A stretch of 64,000 nucleotides of DNA, taken from assembly GCA_003216075.1 (NCBI GenBank), contig QCJK01000002.1:83512-147511 (forward strand). Direction: 5' to 3'. Shown in pieces: positions 25,628 through 35,137 of this stretch. Below the pieces are notes generated by a model. That model did no database searches. It was not told the origin of the DNA and worked only from the letters and a program-made list of their open reading frames with translations. The position numbers and the translations under genes were made by a program. The first letter of the stretch is position 1. The number at the start of each line of letters is the position of its first letter. This DNA comes from Prochlorococcus sp. AG-409-B05. Its GTDB lineage: Bacteria > Cyanobacteriota > Cyanobacteriia > PCC-6307 > Cyanobiaceae.

Positions 25628-25897
25628 TTAATTAGTCATTGTCCAAGTTGACCGACCGCTCTTATTAATTACTTTATTCTTTTGATTAGTTTCATATGGT
25701 ATTACTTTTATTGGCGTGGGAGTAGTTGTAATTAATTTCGGTAAAGCTTTTACAGGCGGTAGTTTCCGTATTGTTCGAATACATCTTTCATAATTTATTT
25801 CGTTCTGACAATATTCCTCAGCTGTATTCACTGCTGTAGCATTAACAGCACTTATACTGAATAGATATGAGAGAATTATGATCTTAATATTTTTCAT
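25628..25897 (-). CDS. Secreted peptide with C-x5-Y-x2-C-I motif
   Basis: 89 residues. A signal peptide (about 1-21, IIILSYLFSISAVNATA) is followed by EEYCQNEINYERCIRTIRK (about 28-46), then a Pro/Thr-rich basic tail. The pattern C-x5-Y-x2-C-I equals that of the secreted protein at 24770. It converges with the MIF gene. Function unknown. Confidence 0.55.
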   Translation of the reverse strand: MKNIKIIILSYLFSISAVNATAVNTAEEYCQNEINYERCIRTIRKLPPVKALPKLITTTPTPIKVIPYETNQKNKVINKSGRSTWTMTN

Positions 25898-26031
25898 GCT
25901 AGAAATTTAAATACATACCTACTGTTAAATATACAGCATAAATACCTGAAGGGAGTTATCTAAATGTTACATTAATTGCATTTTTAGTTGTGTAAGAGAT
26001 AATAAAAATCCTGATTCTAGTATTGCCATTT

Positions 26032-26181
26032 ATGGAAACAGATAAGATAAACCACCTTAGTGAAGCGCTTTCGGCTATTAAGGAGGAATTACTCTTCGAC
26101 CTTGCTGAGTCAGTCCAGGCAATCTCAAGGATGAAACAAAAAAAATATAATGATACCGATGAACTTTTTCAAAAAGTTTAA
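26032..26181 (+). CDS. Small helical acidic protein
   Basis: 49 residues from ATG: METDKINHLSEALSAIKEEL, then LFDLAESVQAISRMKQKKY. Amphipathic-helix character and natural composition support a real small gene. No family recognised. Confidence 0.45.
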   Translation: METDKINHLSEALSAIKEELLFDLAESVQAISRMKQKKYNDTDELFQKV

Positions 26182-26196
26182 TTAGCCATAGACAAG

Positions 26197-26475
26197 CTAA
26201 TTATTAACTATTTCTTTAATTATTTCTTCCATTTTGTTTTTATTCAAACTTGTTATAACGAATATTTCTTGAACAGTTTTACCTGATCTAGCTAAAAGCT
26301 TCCAACCACTTAATGTCCTGATAGATATTCTTATTATGAGTTTGGGGCTGTGTCCCTTAACCTTTGAGATTACTCCAGGTGTTATAGTTTTTATTTCACT
26401 TATTTTCGCCATTTCTTTTAAGACTGGTATAAGTCCTTTTATATGAGTACTGTGATTAAATACTAATCTACCCAA
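26197..26475 (-). CDS. DUF2103 predicted metal-binding protein
   Basis: 92 residues. The N-terminal MGRLVFNHSTHIKGLIPVL, the ITPGVISKVKGHSPKL segment (about 31-46) and VQEIFVITSL (about 68-77) match DUF2103, a family of small cyanobacterial and archaeal proteins predicted to bind metal through the conserved His residues. ATG start. Confidence 0.85.
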   Translation of the reverse strand: MGRLVFNHSTHIKGLIPVLKEMAKISEIKTITPGVISKVKGHSPKLIIRISIRTLSGWKLLARSGKTVQEIFVITSLNKNKMEEIIKEIVNN

Positions 26476-26895
26476 GACACACCTAATTAGTTACTTATCA
26501 AAACTAGCTAATTTCTGACGTAATTGATATAGGCAAAATATGTTCGTAAAGTCTATCGATGTACTTATATAAGACAAGTGTCAGGCAATTAATGGAAATT
26601 AACTTCCTAGTGCATTTGGTGACTATTTATCTGCACCCTAGTTTGATACCATAAGGTTCGGTGAGTAGTTAGGATACTCGTTTTGGTTACGAGGGCAAAA
26701 CCTTTAGTGTCGTTTATTATGCCTATGCGAAAAGATAATATTCATCTAGGGGTCCCCCCGATAAATATTTTTAAATTACGACTTTTGAATATATACATAA
26801 ATGGTATTTAGAGCAACTACTAATAATATAGTTAGTGGACTATATTATTAGTAGTCTTCCCATTAGATAATAAATTATTCATCTTTACTTTATAA
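26476..26895. other. Intergenic region downstream of clpS
   Basis: No ORF. It contains the 16-bp-arm inverted repeat at 26816-26855 and a gc-run ggggtcccccc near 26750. A tRNA-like segment near 26660-26700 was considered and rejected. Confidence 0.5.
26816..26855. terminator. Perfect 16-bp-arm inverted repeat, possible clpS terminator
   Basis: actactaataatatag (26816-26831) and ctatattattagtagt (26840-26855) are exact complements around an 8-base loop. It sits about 40 bases beyond the clpS stop, where a terminator is expected, but the adjoining T run is poor. Confidence 0.55.
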
Positions 26896-27192
26896 TTATG
26901 TTCTCTGTATTGGTGCCATGGTAAGCCCTTCAGTCCTTAATTGTTGATGATATAACTCAGCCTGTTCAAGTGGACCACACCAGACTTCAGCTGAACCTTC
27001 AGTGTCAACCTTCTTTGCAAGTTCCCAAGCTCGCTCTTCATTCATACCTGGGATGATTTTAACTAATGACTTCACTACATGCTCGTAGGTATTTACGTTG
27101 TCATCTAGGACTATCACGCTTGCTTCTGGATATCTAGCCGTTTGTTTTTGTTTTTCTAGTACTGCGCTGGCGCCTGTTTTTGTAACGCTCAT
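26896..27192 (-). CDS. clpS: ClpS, Clp protease adaptor
   Basis: 98 residues. ClpS delivers N-degron substrates to the ClpAP or ClpCP protease. The core VIVLDDNVNTYEHVVKSL (about 26-43), then EERAWELAKKVDTEGSAEVW (about 52-71) and EQAELYHQQL, matches the ClpS fold, with the metal and N-end binding region around Asp30-Asn34 and His38. ATG start. It diverges from petN across only about 66 bases. Confidence 0.95.
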   Translation of the reverse strand: MSVTKTGASAVLEKQKQTARYPEASVIVLDDNVNTYEHVVKSLVKIIPGMNEERAWELAKKVDTEGSAEVWCGPLEQAELYHQQLRTEGLTMAPIQRT

Positions 27193-27258
27193 GACTTCCT
27201 ACCCTGAATAGTTGTAATCTGTTGGAAGCCTAGAGCCTCATCTGCATCTACTAGTACC

Positions 27259-27360
27259 ATGATTTTCACTTTGGGTTGGGCTGCTTTAGCAGCGGTATTT
27301 AGTGTCTCCATTGCAATGGTTGTATGGGGACGTAATGGAGATAATACTATTGATTTTTAA
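27259..27360 (+). CDS. petN: Cytochrome b6f complex subunit VIII (PetN)
   Basis: 33 residues ([20 protein letters not shown], then [13 protein letters not shown]): one membrane helix and the family's WGRNG end. PetN stabilises the b6f dimer in the thylakoid. Its length equals the standard for this subunit. The downstream NdhP-like gene starts inside its last nine codons. Confidence 0.95.
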   Translation: MIFTLGWAALAAVFSVSIAMVVWGRNGDNTIDF

Positions 27361-27499
27361 TATATCATTTAATAGTGAGTTGTTAACTGCCTCTAATCTT
27401 CTTGGATTAGTTGCATTATCCCTTCTTGTCTTTGTGACTTTATCCGTTATTTATCTTTCTTTTATAGAACGTAAGGATAGGAAGAGACGAAATGAATAA
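27335..27499 (+). CDS. Small single-membrane-helix protein, possibly NdhP-like
   Basis: 54 residues from the ATG at 27335, which follows ggggacgta and overlaps petN by 26 bases in another frame. A helix (about 22-45, [20 protein letters not shown]) and the basic end [11 protein letters not shown] recall NdhP, a small NDH-1 subunit of cyanobacteria. That assignment is by pattern only; it could equally be another thylakoid small subunit. Confidence 0.55.
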   Translation: MEIILLIFNISFNSELLTASNLLGLVALSLLVFVTLSVIYLSFIERKDRKRRNE

Positions 27500-27538
27500 A
27501 ATTTTTAACCAAACTAAGGATTTGATAATTCGAGATAC

Positions 27539-28180
27539 TTAAGGCTTTTTATTTTTTTGTATTTCGTTCATAAGCTCAAAGGCCTGATTGATTTTTTCTA
27601 TAGTTGAGTCATATAGAATTAGATCTTTTTCTACTCGCTCTTTTGCAAAGCCTATATTCACAGCAGCCACTTCAGCAATCTTGTTTAATTCTTTTTGGTT
27701 TTTACTAGAATCTGAATTTGCAGAAATAAACATATTTACGAGCCCAATGGACATTAATCTTGAATAGTATCTTTCACCTATTTTTTGTATTTTAATTAAC
27801 TCGTTAAGTTCTTGTGGAGCATCCTGTCCATTATCGCTAAACCATTTTTGTACATCTTCGATTGAGGAGCCTTGTACGATCGCTTCGAATTTATACGCTT
27901 GTGACCTTATGCTTGCTGCATCAAACCCTGTGCTTGTACACAATGCCTCAAATAACGATTTTAAATGTTCTTTAGGCCTATAACCTGTAGTGAAAGTATC
28001 AAAAACTTTTGACAAGCCCAACGCAAAAAGACCATTGAGCTTGAAATCTTGTTGATGGCTGAGCAGATTCAGCTCTACGAGTAGTTCATCAGCAACTTTT
28101 CTGTAGATAGGAGGAATAACATATGGGAATGCCTGATGGAAAACACGTTTGCTGTCTGAAATGGTCTGCCGATTCTTCAA
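27539..28180 (-). CDS. thf1: Thf1/Psb29 family protein
   Basis: 213 residues. KRVFHQAFPYVIPPIYRKVA (about 11-30) followed by DELLVELNLLSHQQDF is the Thf1/Psb29 signature, required for FtsH complex accumulation and photosystem II repair in cyanobacteria. The start is a TTG at 28180 (no in-frame ATG nearby). It is divergent from clpP with ftsH close by, a plausible functional neighbourhood. Confidence 0.93.
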   Translation of the reverse strand: MKNRQTISDSKRVFHQAFPYVIPPIYRKVADELLVELNLLSHQQDFKLNGLFALGLSKVFDTFTTGYRPKEHLKSLFEALCTSTGFDAASIRSQAYKFEAIVQGSSIEDVQKWFSDNGQDAPQELNELIKIQKIGERYYSRLMSIGLVNMFISANSDSSKNQKELNKIAEVAAVNIGFAKERVEKDLILYDSTIEKINQAFELMNEIQKNKKP

Positions 28181-28257
28181 GTGCTTGAGCTGATCTATTT
28201 CAATTTTATTTTAGCTCTGATGATGACGACGTTAAGATCGTACAAACCGACTTTTGA

Positions 28258-28851
28258 ATGATGATCCCTATTGTGATTGAGGAATCAGGGAGAGGAGAGA
28301 GAGCTTTTGACATCTATTCCAGGCTCCTACGAGAAAGAATAATTTTTCTAGGGGAACCGGTTACAAGTGATTCTGCTAACCGAGTCGTTGCTCAAATGTT
28401 ATTTTTAGAAGCAGAGGAACCCGAAAAGGATATATACCTATATATCAATTCTCCTGGAGGGTCTGTCTATGACGGATTGGGCATATTCGATACTATGCAG
28501 CACGTAAAGCCAGATATACATACAGTTTGTGTTGGCTTAGCAGCGAGTATGGGAGCTTTTCTACTTTGTGCAGGGACCAAAGGGAAGAGAAGTAGCCTTA
28601 TGCATTCAAGGATAATGATTCATCAACCGTTAGGGGGAGCAAGGGGGCAGGCTAGTGATATTCGTATTCAAGCAGATGAGATTTTATTTCTTAAAGATAA
28701 ATTGAATAGCGAGCTGTCTAATCGAACTGGACAACCATTAGAGAGGATTAAAGAGGATACTGATCGAGACTTTTTTATGTCACCAGATGAAGCACTGTCT
28801 TATGGAATAATTGACTCAGTTGTAAATAAAAGGCCTGTAAATCCTATATAG
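28258..28851 (+). CDS. clpP: ATP-dependent Clp protease proteolytic subunit
   Basis: 197 residues, normal size. The serine-protease triad is visible in [11 protein letters not shown] (Ser), [12 protein letters not shown] (His) and [17 protein letters not shown] (Asp), with the handle and oligomer helix SLLRERII-type at the N-terminus. ClpP forms a tetradecamer with ClpC/ClpX and with ClpR in cyanobacteria. Two adjacent ATG codons at 28258 and 28261 are possible starts. Convergent with ftsH. Confidence 0.97.
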   Translation: MMIPIVIEESGRGERAFDIYSRLLRERIIFLGEPVTSDSANRVVAQMLFLEAEEPEKDIYLYINSPGGSVYDGLGIFDTMQHVKPDIHTVCVGLAASMGAFLLCAGTKGKRSSLMHSRIMIHQPLGGARGQASDIRIQADEILFLKDKLNSELSNRTGQPLERIKEDTDRDFFMSPDEALSYGIIDSVVNKRPVNPI

Positions 28852-28927
28852 ACTAATATCAATAATCAACTGTTAATTAGTAGATAAATTCAAAGGAAAC
28901 TTAATATATTATTTCTTACAAATAATA

Positions 28928-30841
28928 TTATTTAATTGATTCGAATGAACGTGCTTTCTCAGGTATGTTTGTATATTCCTTTAATATAGAACAAAACTCA
29001 TTACCATCTATGGTTTCTTTTTCAATAAGAACTTCAACTAGTTTGTCCATTGCGTCTCTGTTATTTTTAACTATATCAACTGTTTCTTTATAGCAAAATT
29101 TAACCATTGTTCTTACTTGTTCATCTATTTGTTTTGTGATTGCATCTGATACATCGCTACGGGTCATAAGGTCTCTCCCCAGAAATACTTCCTGACTATC
29201 ACCTTCCAAGGAAATTGGTCCTAAGTCACTCATGCCAAAGCGGGTAACCATTTGTCTAGCCATTGAAGCAACTTGTTGAATGTCTCCACCGGCTCCAGTG
29301 GTAACTTCTGCATGGCCAAATACAACATCTTCAGCTGCTCGACCTCCCAAGGCTCCCATTATTCTTGCCTTTAATTGGGCTTTACTAACAAGCATTTGAT
29401 CATCATCTGGGGAGAACCAAGTAAGACCTTTTGCTTGACCTCTCGGTATTAGGGTTACTTTCTGAACAGGGTCATGTGCTTTCACAAGTGTTCCTATTAG
29501 GGCATGTCCAACTTCGTGGTATGCAATTAGTCTCTTACTACGACCATCTGTCAAAGGTTGACCTTCCATTCCTGCAATTATCCTGTCAACGGCATCATCA
29601 ATTTCGGATAATGTAATAGCCAATTTTCGTCTTCTTGCTGTTAGTATTGCTGCTTCATTTAGTAGGTTTGCGAGATCTGCCCCTGTAAAACCTGGAGTTC
29701 TTCTGGCTATATTTTCTAATGATAAATTATCTGAAAGTTTCTTGTTTCTTGAATGAACTTTTAGAATTGATAATCTACCTTTTACGTCGGGTGTATCTAC
29801 GCTAACTTGCCTATCAAAACGTCCAGGCCTCATTAATGCAGAGTCAAGAACATCTGGTCTATTTGTTGCAGCGATGATAATAATCCCACTATTTCCTTCA
29901 AAACCATCCATCTCAGTTAGTAACTGATTTAATGTTTGTTCACGCTCATCATTTCCTCCACCTATGCCAGCTCCTCTTTGACGACCAACTGCGTCAATCT
30001 CATCAATAAAGATTAAACATGGACTATTTTCTTTTGCTTTTTTAAACAAGTCTCTAACTCTACTTGCACCAACTCCAACAAACATTTCTACAAATTCAGA
30101 TCCAGCCAAGGAAAAGAAAGGTACACCTGCTTCCCCTGCGATGGCTTTTGCAAGAAGCGTTTTACCTGTTCCTGGTGGTCCTACAAGCAATACACCTTTA
30201 GGTATTTGTGCACCAACTGAAGTAAATTTCTCAGGTTGTTTTAGAAAAGTAACTACTTCTTCTAAATCTTGTTTTGCCTCTGATACTCCTGCTACATCAT
30301 CAAACTTTACACCTGTTTCTGCTTCCATTGCAAAACGCGCTTTTGTTTTTCCAAACTGCATTGCTTGACCTGGCCCACCTGGCATAGAGTTTGAACGTCT
30401 TGCAAGTAATATCAAACCTACAATTAAAATAATTGGAAATAAAAGATTTCCAATTATTCCCAGGCCTGGAGGAGCTGTTTTGACTGGGTGAATATCGAAG
30501 CTAATCCCTTCTTCTTTCAATGTGTTTATTAATTCAGGAGCTAATCCTGGTAGATCTACTCGTATTCTCTGAACTCTATTATCGAGTTCGGGGTCAACAG
30601 CTTCTACTACAGCGTTTCTACCTCCTTCATATATATCTACTGATGTAACTCTTCCTGATTCCACATAATCAAGAAAACGACCATAACTCATTCGCGCTAT
30701 TGCTGTATTTCTAGGTGCAGCAGTTGTGACCTTTGAATCAATGCTATTGGGATTATTGCTACCCAATAATTGCCACGAAAGTAGTAAAACCATCCCTATG
30801 GGGAGGAGCCATAAAGCTATAAGACGCCAGCGATTATTCAT
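28928..30841 (-). CDS. ftsH: ATP-dependent zinc metalloprotease FtsH
   Basis: 637 residues: an N-terminal membrane helix (about 7-23), a periplasmic/lumenal domain, a second helix (about 128-147), an AAA module with Walker A GPPGTGKT (about 218-225), Walker B IFIDEID and the second region of homology [17 protein letters not shown], then zinc site HEVGH (about 443-447). FtsH degrades damaged membrane proteins, including photosystem II D1. ATG start. Confidence 0.97.
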   Translation of the reverse strand: MNNRWRLIALWLLPIGMVLLLSWQLLGSNNPNSIDSKVTTAAPRNTAIARMSYGRFLDYVESGRVTSVDIYEGGRNAVVEAVDPELDNRVQRIRVDLPGLAPELINTLKEEGISFDIHPVKTAPPGLGIIGNLLFPIILIVGLILLARRSNSMPGGPGQAMQFGKTKARFAMEAETGVKFDDVAGVSEAKQDLEEVVTFLKQPEKFTSVGAQIPKGVLLVGPPGTGKTLLAKAIAGEAGVPFFSLAGSEFVEMFVGVGASRVRDLFKKAKENSPCLIFIDEIDAVGRQRGAGIGGGNDEREQTLNQLLTEMDGFEGNSGIIIIAATNRPDVLDSALMRPGRFDRQVSVDTPDVKGRLSILKVHSRNKKLSDNLSLENIARRTPGFTGADLANLLNEAAILTARRRKLAITLSEIDDAVDRIIAGMEGQPLTDGRSKRLIAYHEVGHALIGTLVKAHDPVQKVTLIPRGQAKGLTWFSPDDDQMLVSKAQLKARIMGALGGRAAEDVVFGHAEVTTGAGGDIQQVASMARQMVTRFGMSDLGPISLEGDSQEVFLGRDLMTRSDVSDAITKQIDEQVRTMVKFCYKETVDIVKNNRDAMDKLVEVLIEKETIDGNEFCSILKEYTNIPEKARSFESIK

Positions 30842-30991
30842 TAAGTAGGCAATTCAGAAGGTTTTTACATATATTAAATGGATATAGAACCTTTCTGTGG
30901 TCTTTTTAGGAAGTCTTTTTTCTGTGGTTAAAATTTTTAGCATGAGTTCCCTTAAAACCCAGAGCTGGACTTGTGTTAAGGATTTTTTGGT

Positions 30992-32224
30992 TTAAAGGCT
31001 TCTAAGAGCAACTATTGGGTCAAGAGTTGCTGCTCTTCTGGCAGGAACGACACCAAAGAACAATCCAATGCTCCCTGACAAACTTACCGTGGTGATTATG
31101 GTTTGAACTCCAATTGACGCAGGTAGTGGAGTTATTGCAGCTATAAGTGCAACTGCACCAACTCCTGCTCCCGTACCGAATATTCCCCCTAGAATTGCTA
31201 GTATTAATGATTCAACCAAAAACTGTGTAAGTACATCTGAACTTTTAGCACCTATAGCCTTTCTTAAGCCTATCTCTTCAGTTCTTTCACTAACAGATAC
31301 CAACATTATGTTCATAATTCCTATACCTCCAACTATTAATGATATTCCTCCAATTGCTGCTAACATTAATGTTAATCCACCAGTAATAGAGGATACAATT
31401 TGCAATGCATCTTTTTGAGATCTAACCGCAAAATCATCATCTCTAAGAATTTTATGTCTTTGTCTCAACAGGTTAGTGATTTGAAACTTGGCTGCACCTG
31501 TACTTTTTTCATTTATTGCTTCGACACTTATAAAACTTAAACTAATACCATAAGTTTTATCTCTACCTGTCAATCTATTCACCATAGTTGTTATTGGCAC
31601 GTATGCATTTTCATCTTGATTACTTCCAAATACAGCGCCTTTAGGTGACATCACGCCGATAACAGAAAAATATTGATCCTTTATTCTTATGTCTTTACCG
31701 ATACTTTCCATTGAGGGGAAAAGTTTCTTGTCTAAGTCTGGGCCAATGACAGTAACATTTCTTGCTGATTTAATATCTTCATAATTAAAAAAACGACCTT
31801 TTGCTATTTCAAAACTTCGGACTGGGAGGAAATTTGGATCAACTCCGGAAATCGAACTAGTTGTACTTCGTGATTCATATTGAATGACTTCACTTGAACT
31901 TATTTGTGGGGCTACTCTTTTTACCGATGGTACTTGTTTTGCTATCGCTTGTGCATCTTCCAAAACAAGATTTCTTGGAAATGCAACACCTCTTCTTCTA
32001 GTATCGTTGTTTCCCGGGACAACAAAAAGTACATTTGCTCCTAGGTTGCTCAATTGATTGGCTGCAAGGTTTTGTGCGCCTTTTCCTACTCCCACTAAAG
32101 TTATTACAGATGCGTTTCCTATTACTATCCCTAACATTGTAAGTAGACTTCGTAGTTTATTATTCTTAAGTGTCTTTATTGAGATTGTTATTGTTTCAGT
32201 TAAACGAACTCTATTTCTTTTCAT
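30992..32224 (-). CDS. ABC transporter permease, MacB/DevC-like
   Basis: 410 residues from the ATG at 32224, chosen because the TTG at 32266 would lie inside pyk. It has an N-terminal helix after a basic stretch, a periplasmic MacB-type domain (about 50-270) and a C-terminal FtsX core: IVGGIGIMNIMLVSVSERTE, then EIGLRKAIGAKSSDVL. It works with an ATPase encoded elsewhere, exporting an unknown substrate such as a peptide, lipid or toxin. The start is 4 bases after the pyk stop. Confidence 0.9.
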   Translation of the reverse strand: MKRNRVRLTETITISIKTLKNNKLRSLLTMLGIVIGNASVITLVGVGKGAQNLAANQLSNLGANVLFVVPGNNDTRRRGVAFPRNLVLEDAQAIAKQVPSVKRVAPQISSSEVIQYESRSTTSSISGVDPNFLPVRSFEIAKGRFFNYEDIKSARNVTVIGPDLDKKLFPSMESIGKDIRIKDQYFSVIGVMSPKGAVFGSNQDENAYVPITTMVNRLTGRDKTYGISLSFISVEAINEKSTGAAKFQITNLLRQRHKILRDDDFAVRSQKDALQIVSSITGGLTLMLAAIGGISLIVGGIGIMNIMLVSVSERTEEIGLRKAIGAKSSDVLTQFLVESLILAILGGIFGTGAGVGAVALIAAITPLPASIGVQTIITTVSLSGSIGLFFGVVPARRAATLDPIVALRSL

Positions 32225-32228
32225 ATTA

Positions 32229-33707
32229 TTATTTAAGTTGAGTGTTTTTACTTTGGATATTGTCAATATCCGATGGACTTTGTTGAACTATACCTACTTT
32301 AATGAGGTCTGTTGACCCACTAACGTTAGTAAGTGTTCCGGCGGTTTCTATAACCAAGTCTCCCTCACTAACTAAACCCTGTTCTTTAGCAACAGTAATT
32401 GCTAAAGTAAAAGTTTTTGATGTACTTTCTTGATTTGGAATTAACAATGGACTGACTCCCCATGCTAACTGTAATCTTCTGGCCACAGATATTTCATTAG
32501 TGATTGCTAGGATCGGTGTTGCTGGCCTAAACTTACTTACGTTATAAGCTGTAGCACCACTCTTTGTTAGAGGCAAAATAGCAGATGCATTTAATTGTCT
32601 CGCAATGCTACTAACTGCAGCACTTATTGCGTTTGGTATTGTACAGGCAATATTACTTTCTATTGAACGTTGAGGATAGTCCCTTTCTATTCTTTTTGCG
32701 ATTGTAGCCATAGTCATAACAGACTCAACTGGGTAATCACCAACTGCGGTCTCATTCGACAACATGACAGCATCGGTACCATCGAGTATTGCATTCGCCA
32801 CATCACTTACCTCTGCTCTTGTTGGCCTAGGGCTAGATGCCATTGAATCAAGCATCTGCGTTGCCGTAATAATTGGTATTCCTAAACTATTAGATTTTTG
32901 GATTAGATCTTTTTGTAAAAGTGGTACCTCTTCTGCTGGCATTTCAACTCCTAGATCACCTCTTGCTACCATTACTCCATCGCACAAAGGTAATATTGCG
33001 TCTATCTGATCAATGGCTTCAAATTTTTCAATTTTTGCTATTACAGGAGTACTAAATCCTTGATTTTTTATTAGTTCTTTTATTTCTTGCATATCAGATG
33101 GATTTCTGACAAAACTCAAGGCAATCCAGTCAACAGAATGTTGTAGTCCAAATGTTAAATCATTTTTGTCTTTATCGGTTAGAGCTCTAACTGATAAAGC
33201 AACATCCGGAAAGTTAACTCCTTTATTGTTTGACAGGACACCTCCAACTGTAACGACACAATGTAGATTTTGCTGTTCAGTATCAACTTTTTCTACTCTC
33301 ATTTCTACTCTTCCATCGTCTAGAAGTATTCTGTTTCCAGCTGAAACTTCCTTTGCAAGTTTGTCGTAAGTTACCGTTGCAATATTTTTATCACAATCAA
33401 CATCTCTAGATGTGAGAATAAATTTATCTCCATTAGAGAGATTTATTGGACCATCATTAAATTTACCAAGACGAATCTTTGGTCCTTGAAGGTCTTGAAG
33501 TATACCAATATGAACACCCACTTCAGCTGATACCTCGCGAATAGTGGCTATACGCTTGGCGTGCTCTGCATGGTCACCATGTGAGAAGTTCAACCTAAAT
33601 GTCGTTGCACCAGCCTTGACAAGCTCTTTAATACGTTCAGGGCTTTCAGTGGCAGGCCCAATCGTTGCAACGATCTTTGTTCTTCTCGTCAAATCTATTT
33701 GCTCCAT
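32229..33707 (-). CDS. pyk: Pyruvate kinase
   Basis: 492 residues from the ATG at 33707 (a TTG eleven codons earlier is less likely). Motifs are RRTKIVATIGPATES, the Arg/Asn site FRLNFSHG, metal-binding DGVMVARGDLGVEMPAEEVP and IITATQMLDSM. The last step of glycolysis: PEP plus ADP to pyruvate plus ATP. Upstream it faces the MazG-like gene. Confidence 0.96.
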   Translation of the reverse strand: MEQIDLTRRTKIVATIGPATESPERIKELVKAGATTFRLNFSHGDHAEHAKRIATIREVSAEVGVHIGILQDLQGPKIRLGKFNDGPINLSNGDKFILTSRDVDCDKNIATVTYDKLAKEVSAGNRILLDDGRVEMRVEKVDTEQQNLHCVVTVGGVLSNNKGVNFPDVALSVRALTDKDKNDLTFGLQHSVDWIALSFVRNPSDMQEIKELIKNQGFSTPVIAKIEKFEAIDQIDAILPLCDGVMVARGDLGVEMPAEEVPLLQKDLIQKSNSLGIPIITATQMLDSMASSPRPTRAEVSDVANAILDGTDAVMLSNETAVGDYPVESVMTMATIAKRIERDYPQRSIESNIACTIPNAISAAVSSIARQLNASAILPLTKSGATAYNVSKFRPATPILAITNEISVARRLQLAWGVSPLLIPNQESTSKTFTLAITVAKEQGLVSEGDLVIETAGTLTNVSGSTDLIKVGIVQQSPSDIDNIQSKNTQLK

Positions 33708-33791
33708 ATGAGGGACCTTAGATGTTGTGGACAATAACAACTTGGTACTATTCCGATTTTCTCACTCATTTTTAGGTATTCAATAAACATC

Positions 33792-34121
33792 ATGGACATG
33801 AATGAGTACCAACACAAAGCTAGGGCTACGGCCCGTTACCCAAATATTGGCCACAACCCAATCTATCCAACGCTTGGATTGACTGGGGAGGCAGGTGAGG
33901 TCGCAGACAAGGTAAAGAAGGTACTTCGTGATAGAGAAGGTAATTTCGATAATGAAGCTCGAGATGCTATAAAGCTTGAATTAGGAGACGTGCTTTGGTA
34001 TATCTCTCAACTTAGTAGCGAACTTAATTTTGACTTGGATGATATTGCTATCTCAAATTTAGAAAAGTTAAGAAGTAGATCATTAAGAGGTAAGATATCT
34101 GGAGATGGCGACAATAGATGA
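33792..34121 (+). CDS. MazG-like nucleotide pyrophosphohydrolase
   Basis: 109 residues, the size of a single MazG domain. LGLTGEAGEVADKVKKVLRD (about 29-48) carries the ExxE helix and KLELGDVLWYISQLSSEL (about 61-78) carries the ExxD helix that bind magnesium. It hydrolyses nucleoside triphosphates to monophosphates; the preferred substrate is unknown. Codons 1 and 3 are both ATG. Divergent from pyk. Confidence 0.9.
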   Translation: MDMNEYQHKARATARYPNIGHNPIYPTLGLTGEAGEVADKVKKVLRDREGNFDNEARDAIKLELGDVLWYISQLSSELNFDLDDIAISNLEKLRSRSLRGKISGDGDNR

Positions 34122-34248
34122 TTTAAATATGTAGCATACTAATGCTATTGTCTTACTGTAGCTAATCTATAGAGGTATAAATATAGAATAAATAATATTA
34201 ACCAAGAAGTAGTTAGCTATAATGAAGAAACTAATAATATTAGTTTTC

Positions 34249-34551
34249 TTATTGGTAAATCACGCTATTACTATATATAGAGAGGCTAGCGCTAGTAAGG
34301 AGTTGCTCCATAATGTTTATTGCAATGAAAGCTAGTATTGCTGATAAATCAAGGCCACCTATAGGAGGTATTATTCCTCTGAAAGCATTTAAATAAGGAT
34401 CTGTTATTGAACTTACTGTAGTCAATGCTGGGTTACTCCAATCTAGATTGGGAAACCAGCTCAACAGAACTCGAACAATTAGTATTAGAGAATATATTTC
34501 TAGTGTTTGAGCAAGAACCTGAAGAACTGTTGAGAGGATTTCCATTGCCAT
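34249..34551 (-). CDS. ycf19: YggT/Ycf19 family membrane protein
   Basis: 100 residues. The N-terminal membrane helix is followed by RVLLSWFPNLDWSNPAL (about 27-43), then ITDPYLNAFRGIIPPIGGLD (about 49-68), diagnostic of the YggT/Ycf19 family, and a second helix. In cyanobacteria and chloroplasts it affects nucleoid or septum distribution. ATG start, 15 bases after scpB. Confidence 0.93.
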   Translation of the reverse strand: MAMEILSTVLQVLAQTLEIYSLILIVRVLLSWFPNLDWSNPALTTVSSITDPYLNAFRGIIPPIGGLDLSAILAFIAINIMEQLLTSASLSIYSNSVIYQ

Positions 34552-34566
34552 AGTAATTTGCTGTAT

Positions 34567-35097
34567 TTAAGCAGCTTTTTGCGAATCTGTTGAGCTTAGA
34601 TCAGGTAATACAGAAAAGGTTCTATGAAATTTTTCTGAGGGAGTTAGCCAAAATGACCTTCCCTCGCTTTGTCTTTTCCTTTCTACAAAATTTTGGGCAA
34701 CTAATTCCTTTATATGGTCATATGCGCCTGATCCTCTTAGGTCTACCAATTCTGATTGAAGAATTCTTTTCTTTAAGGCAATAGTCGCCAATGTTCTTAA
34801 GGTTGCTACTGATAGGTCGACGGGCAAAAGATTTTTAACGAGATCACCTAAGCCTTTTTTTAGTTGGAGACTATATCGACCTTTTTCTTCATGTATATCA
34901 AGTGCTGTATCTCTTTGTGCATAACCTGCTATGAGTGCAAAAAGTGCCTGACCAATCGATTCTTCACTCTCCTTAGTAAGTTCTGCTAATTCTTTCAAAG
35001 CTACTGGTCTACCTTTTAGATAAAGGATTGCTTCTAGCCGAGCTGGTAGAGAGATGTGAGGGCTCAAGTCAATAGAGCTGGATGAATCGCTAGTCAT
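34567..35097 (-). CDS. scpB: Segregation and condensation protein B
   Basis: 176 residues. LPARLEAILYLKGRPVALKELAEL (about 17-40) with two winged-helix segments, including VDLSVATLRTLATIALKKRI and DLRGSGAYDHIKELVAQNFV, fits ScpB, the kleisin-partner of the SMC condensin. ATG start. It is sandwiched between ilvA and ycf19 on the same strand. Confidence 0.92.
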   Translation of the reverse strand: MTSDSSSSIDLSPHISLPARLEAILYLKGRPVALKELAELTKESEESIGQALFALIAGYAQRDTALDIHEEKGRYSLQLKKGLGDLVKNLLPVDLSVATLRTLATIALKKRILQSELVDLRGSGAYDHIKELVAQNFVERKRQSEGRSFWLTPSEKFHRTFSVLPDLSSTDSQKAA

Positions 35098-35137
35098 TGG
35101 AACTACTTCTTTAAGAAGTTATGTCAAATTACCGCGA

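Noticed and set aside
26655..26720. tRNA-like segment with a 5-bp stem ctcgt/acgag around tttggtt
   Set aside because: The D-stem does not pair, there is no T-arm or acceptor stem, and base 37 would be T. Probably coincidence or a deep relic.
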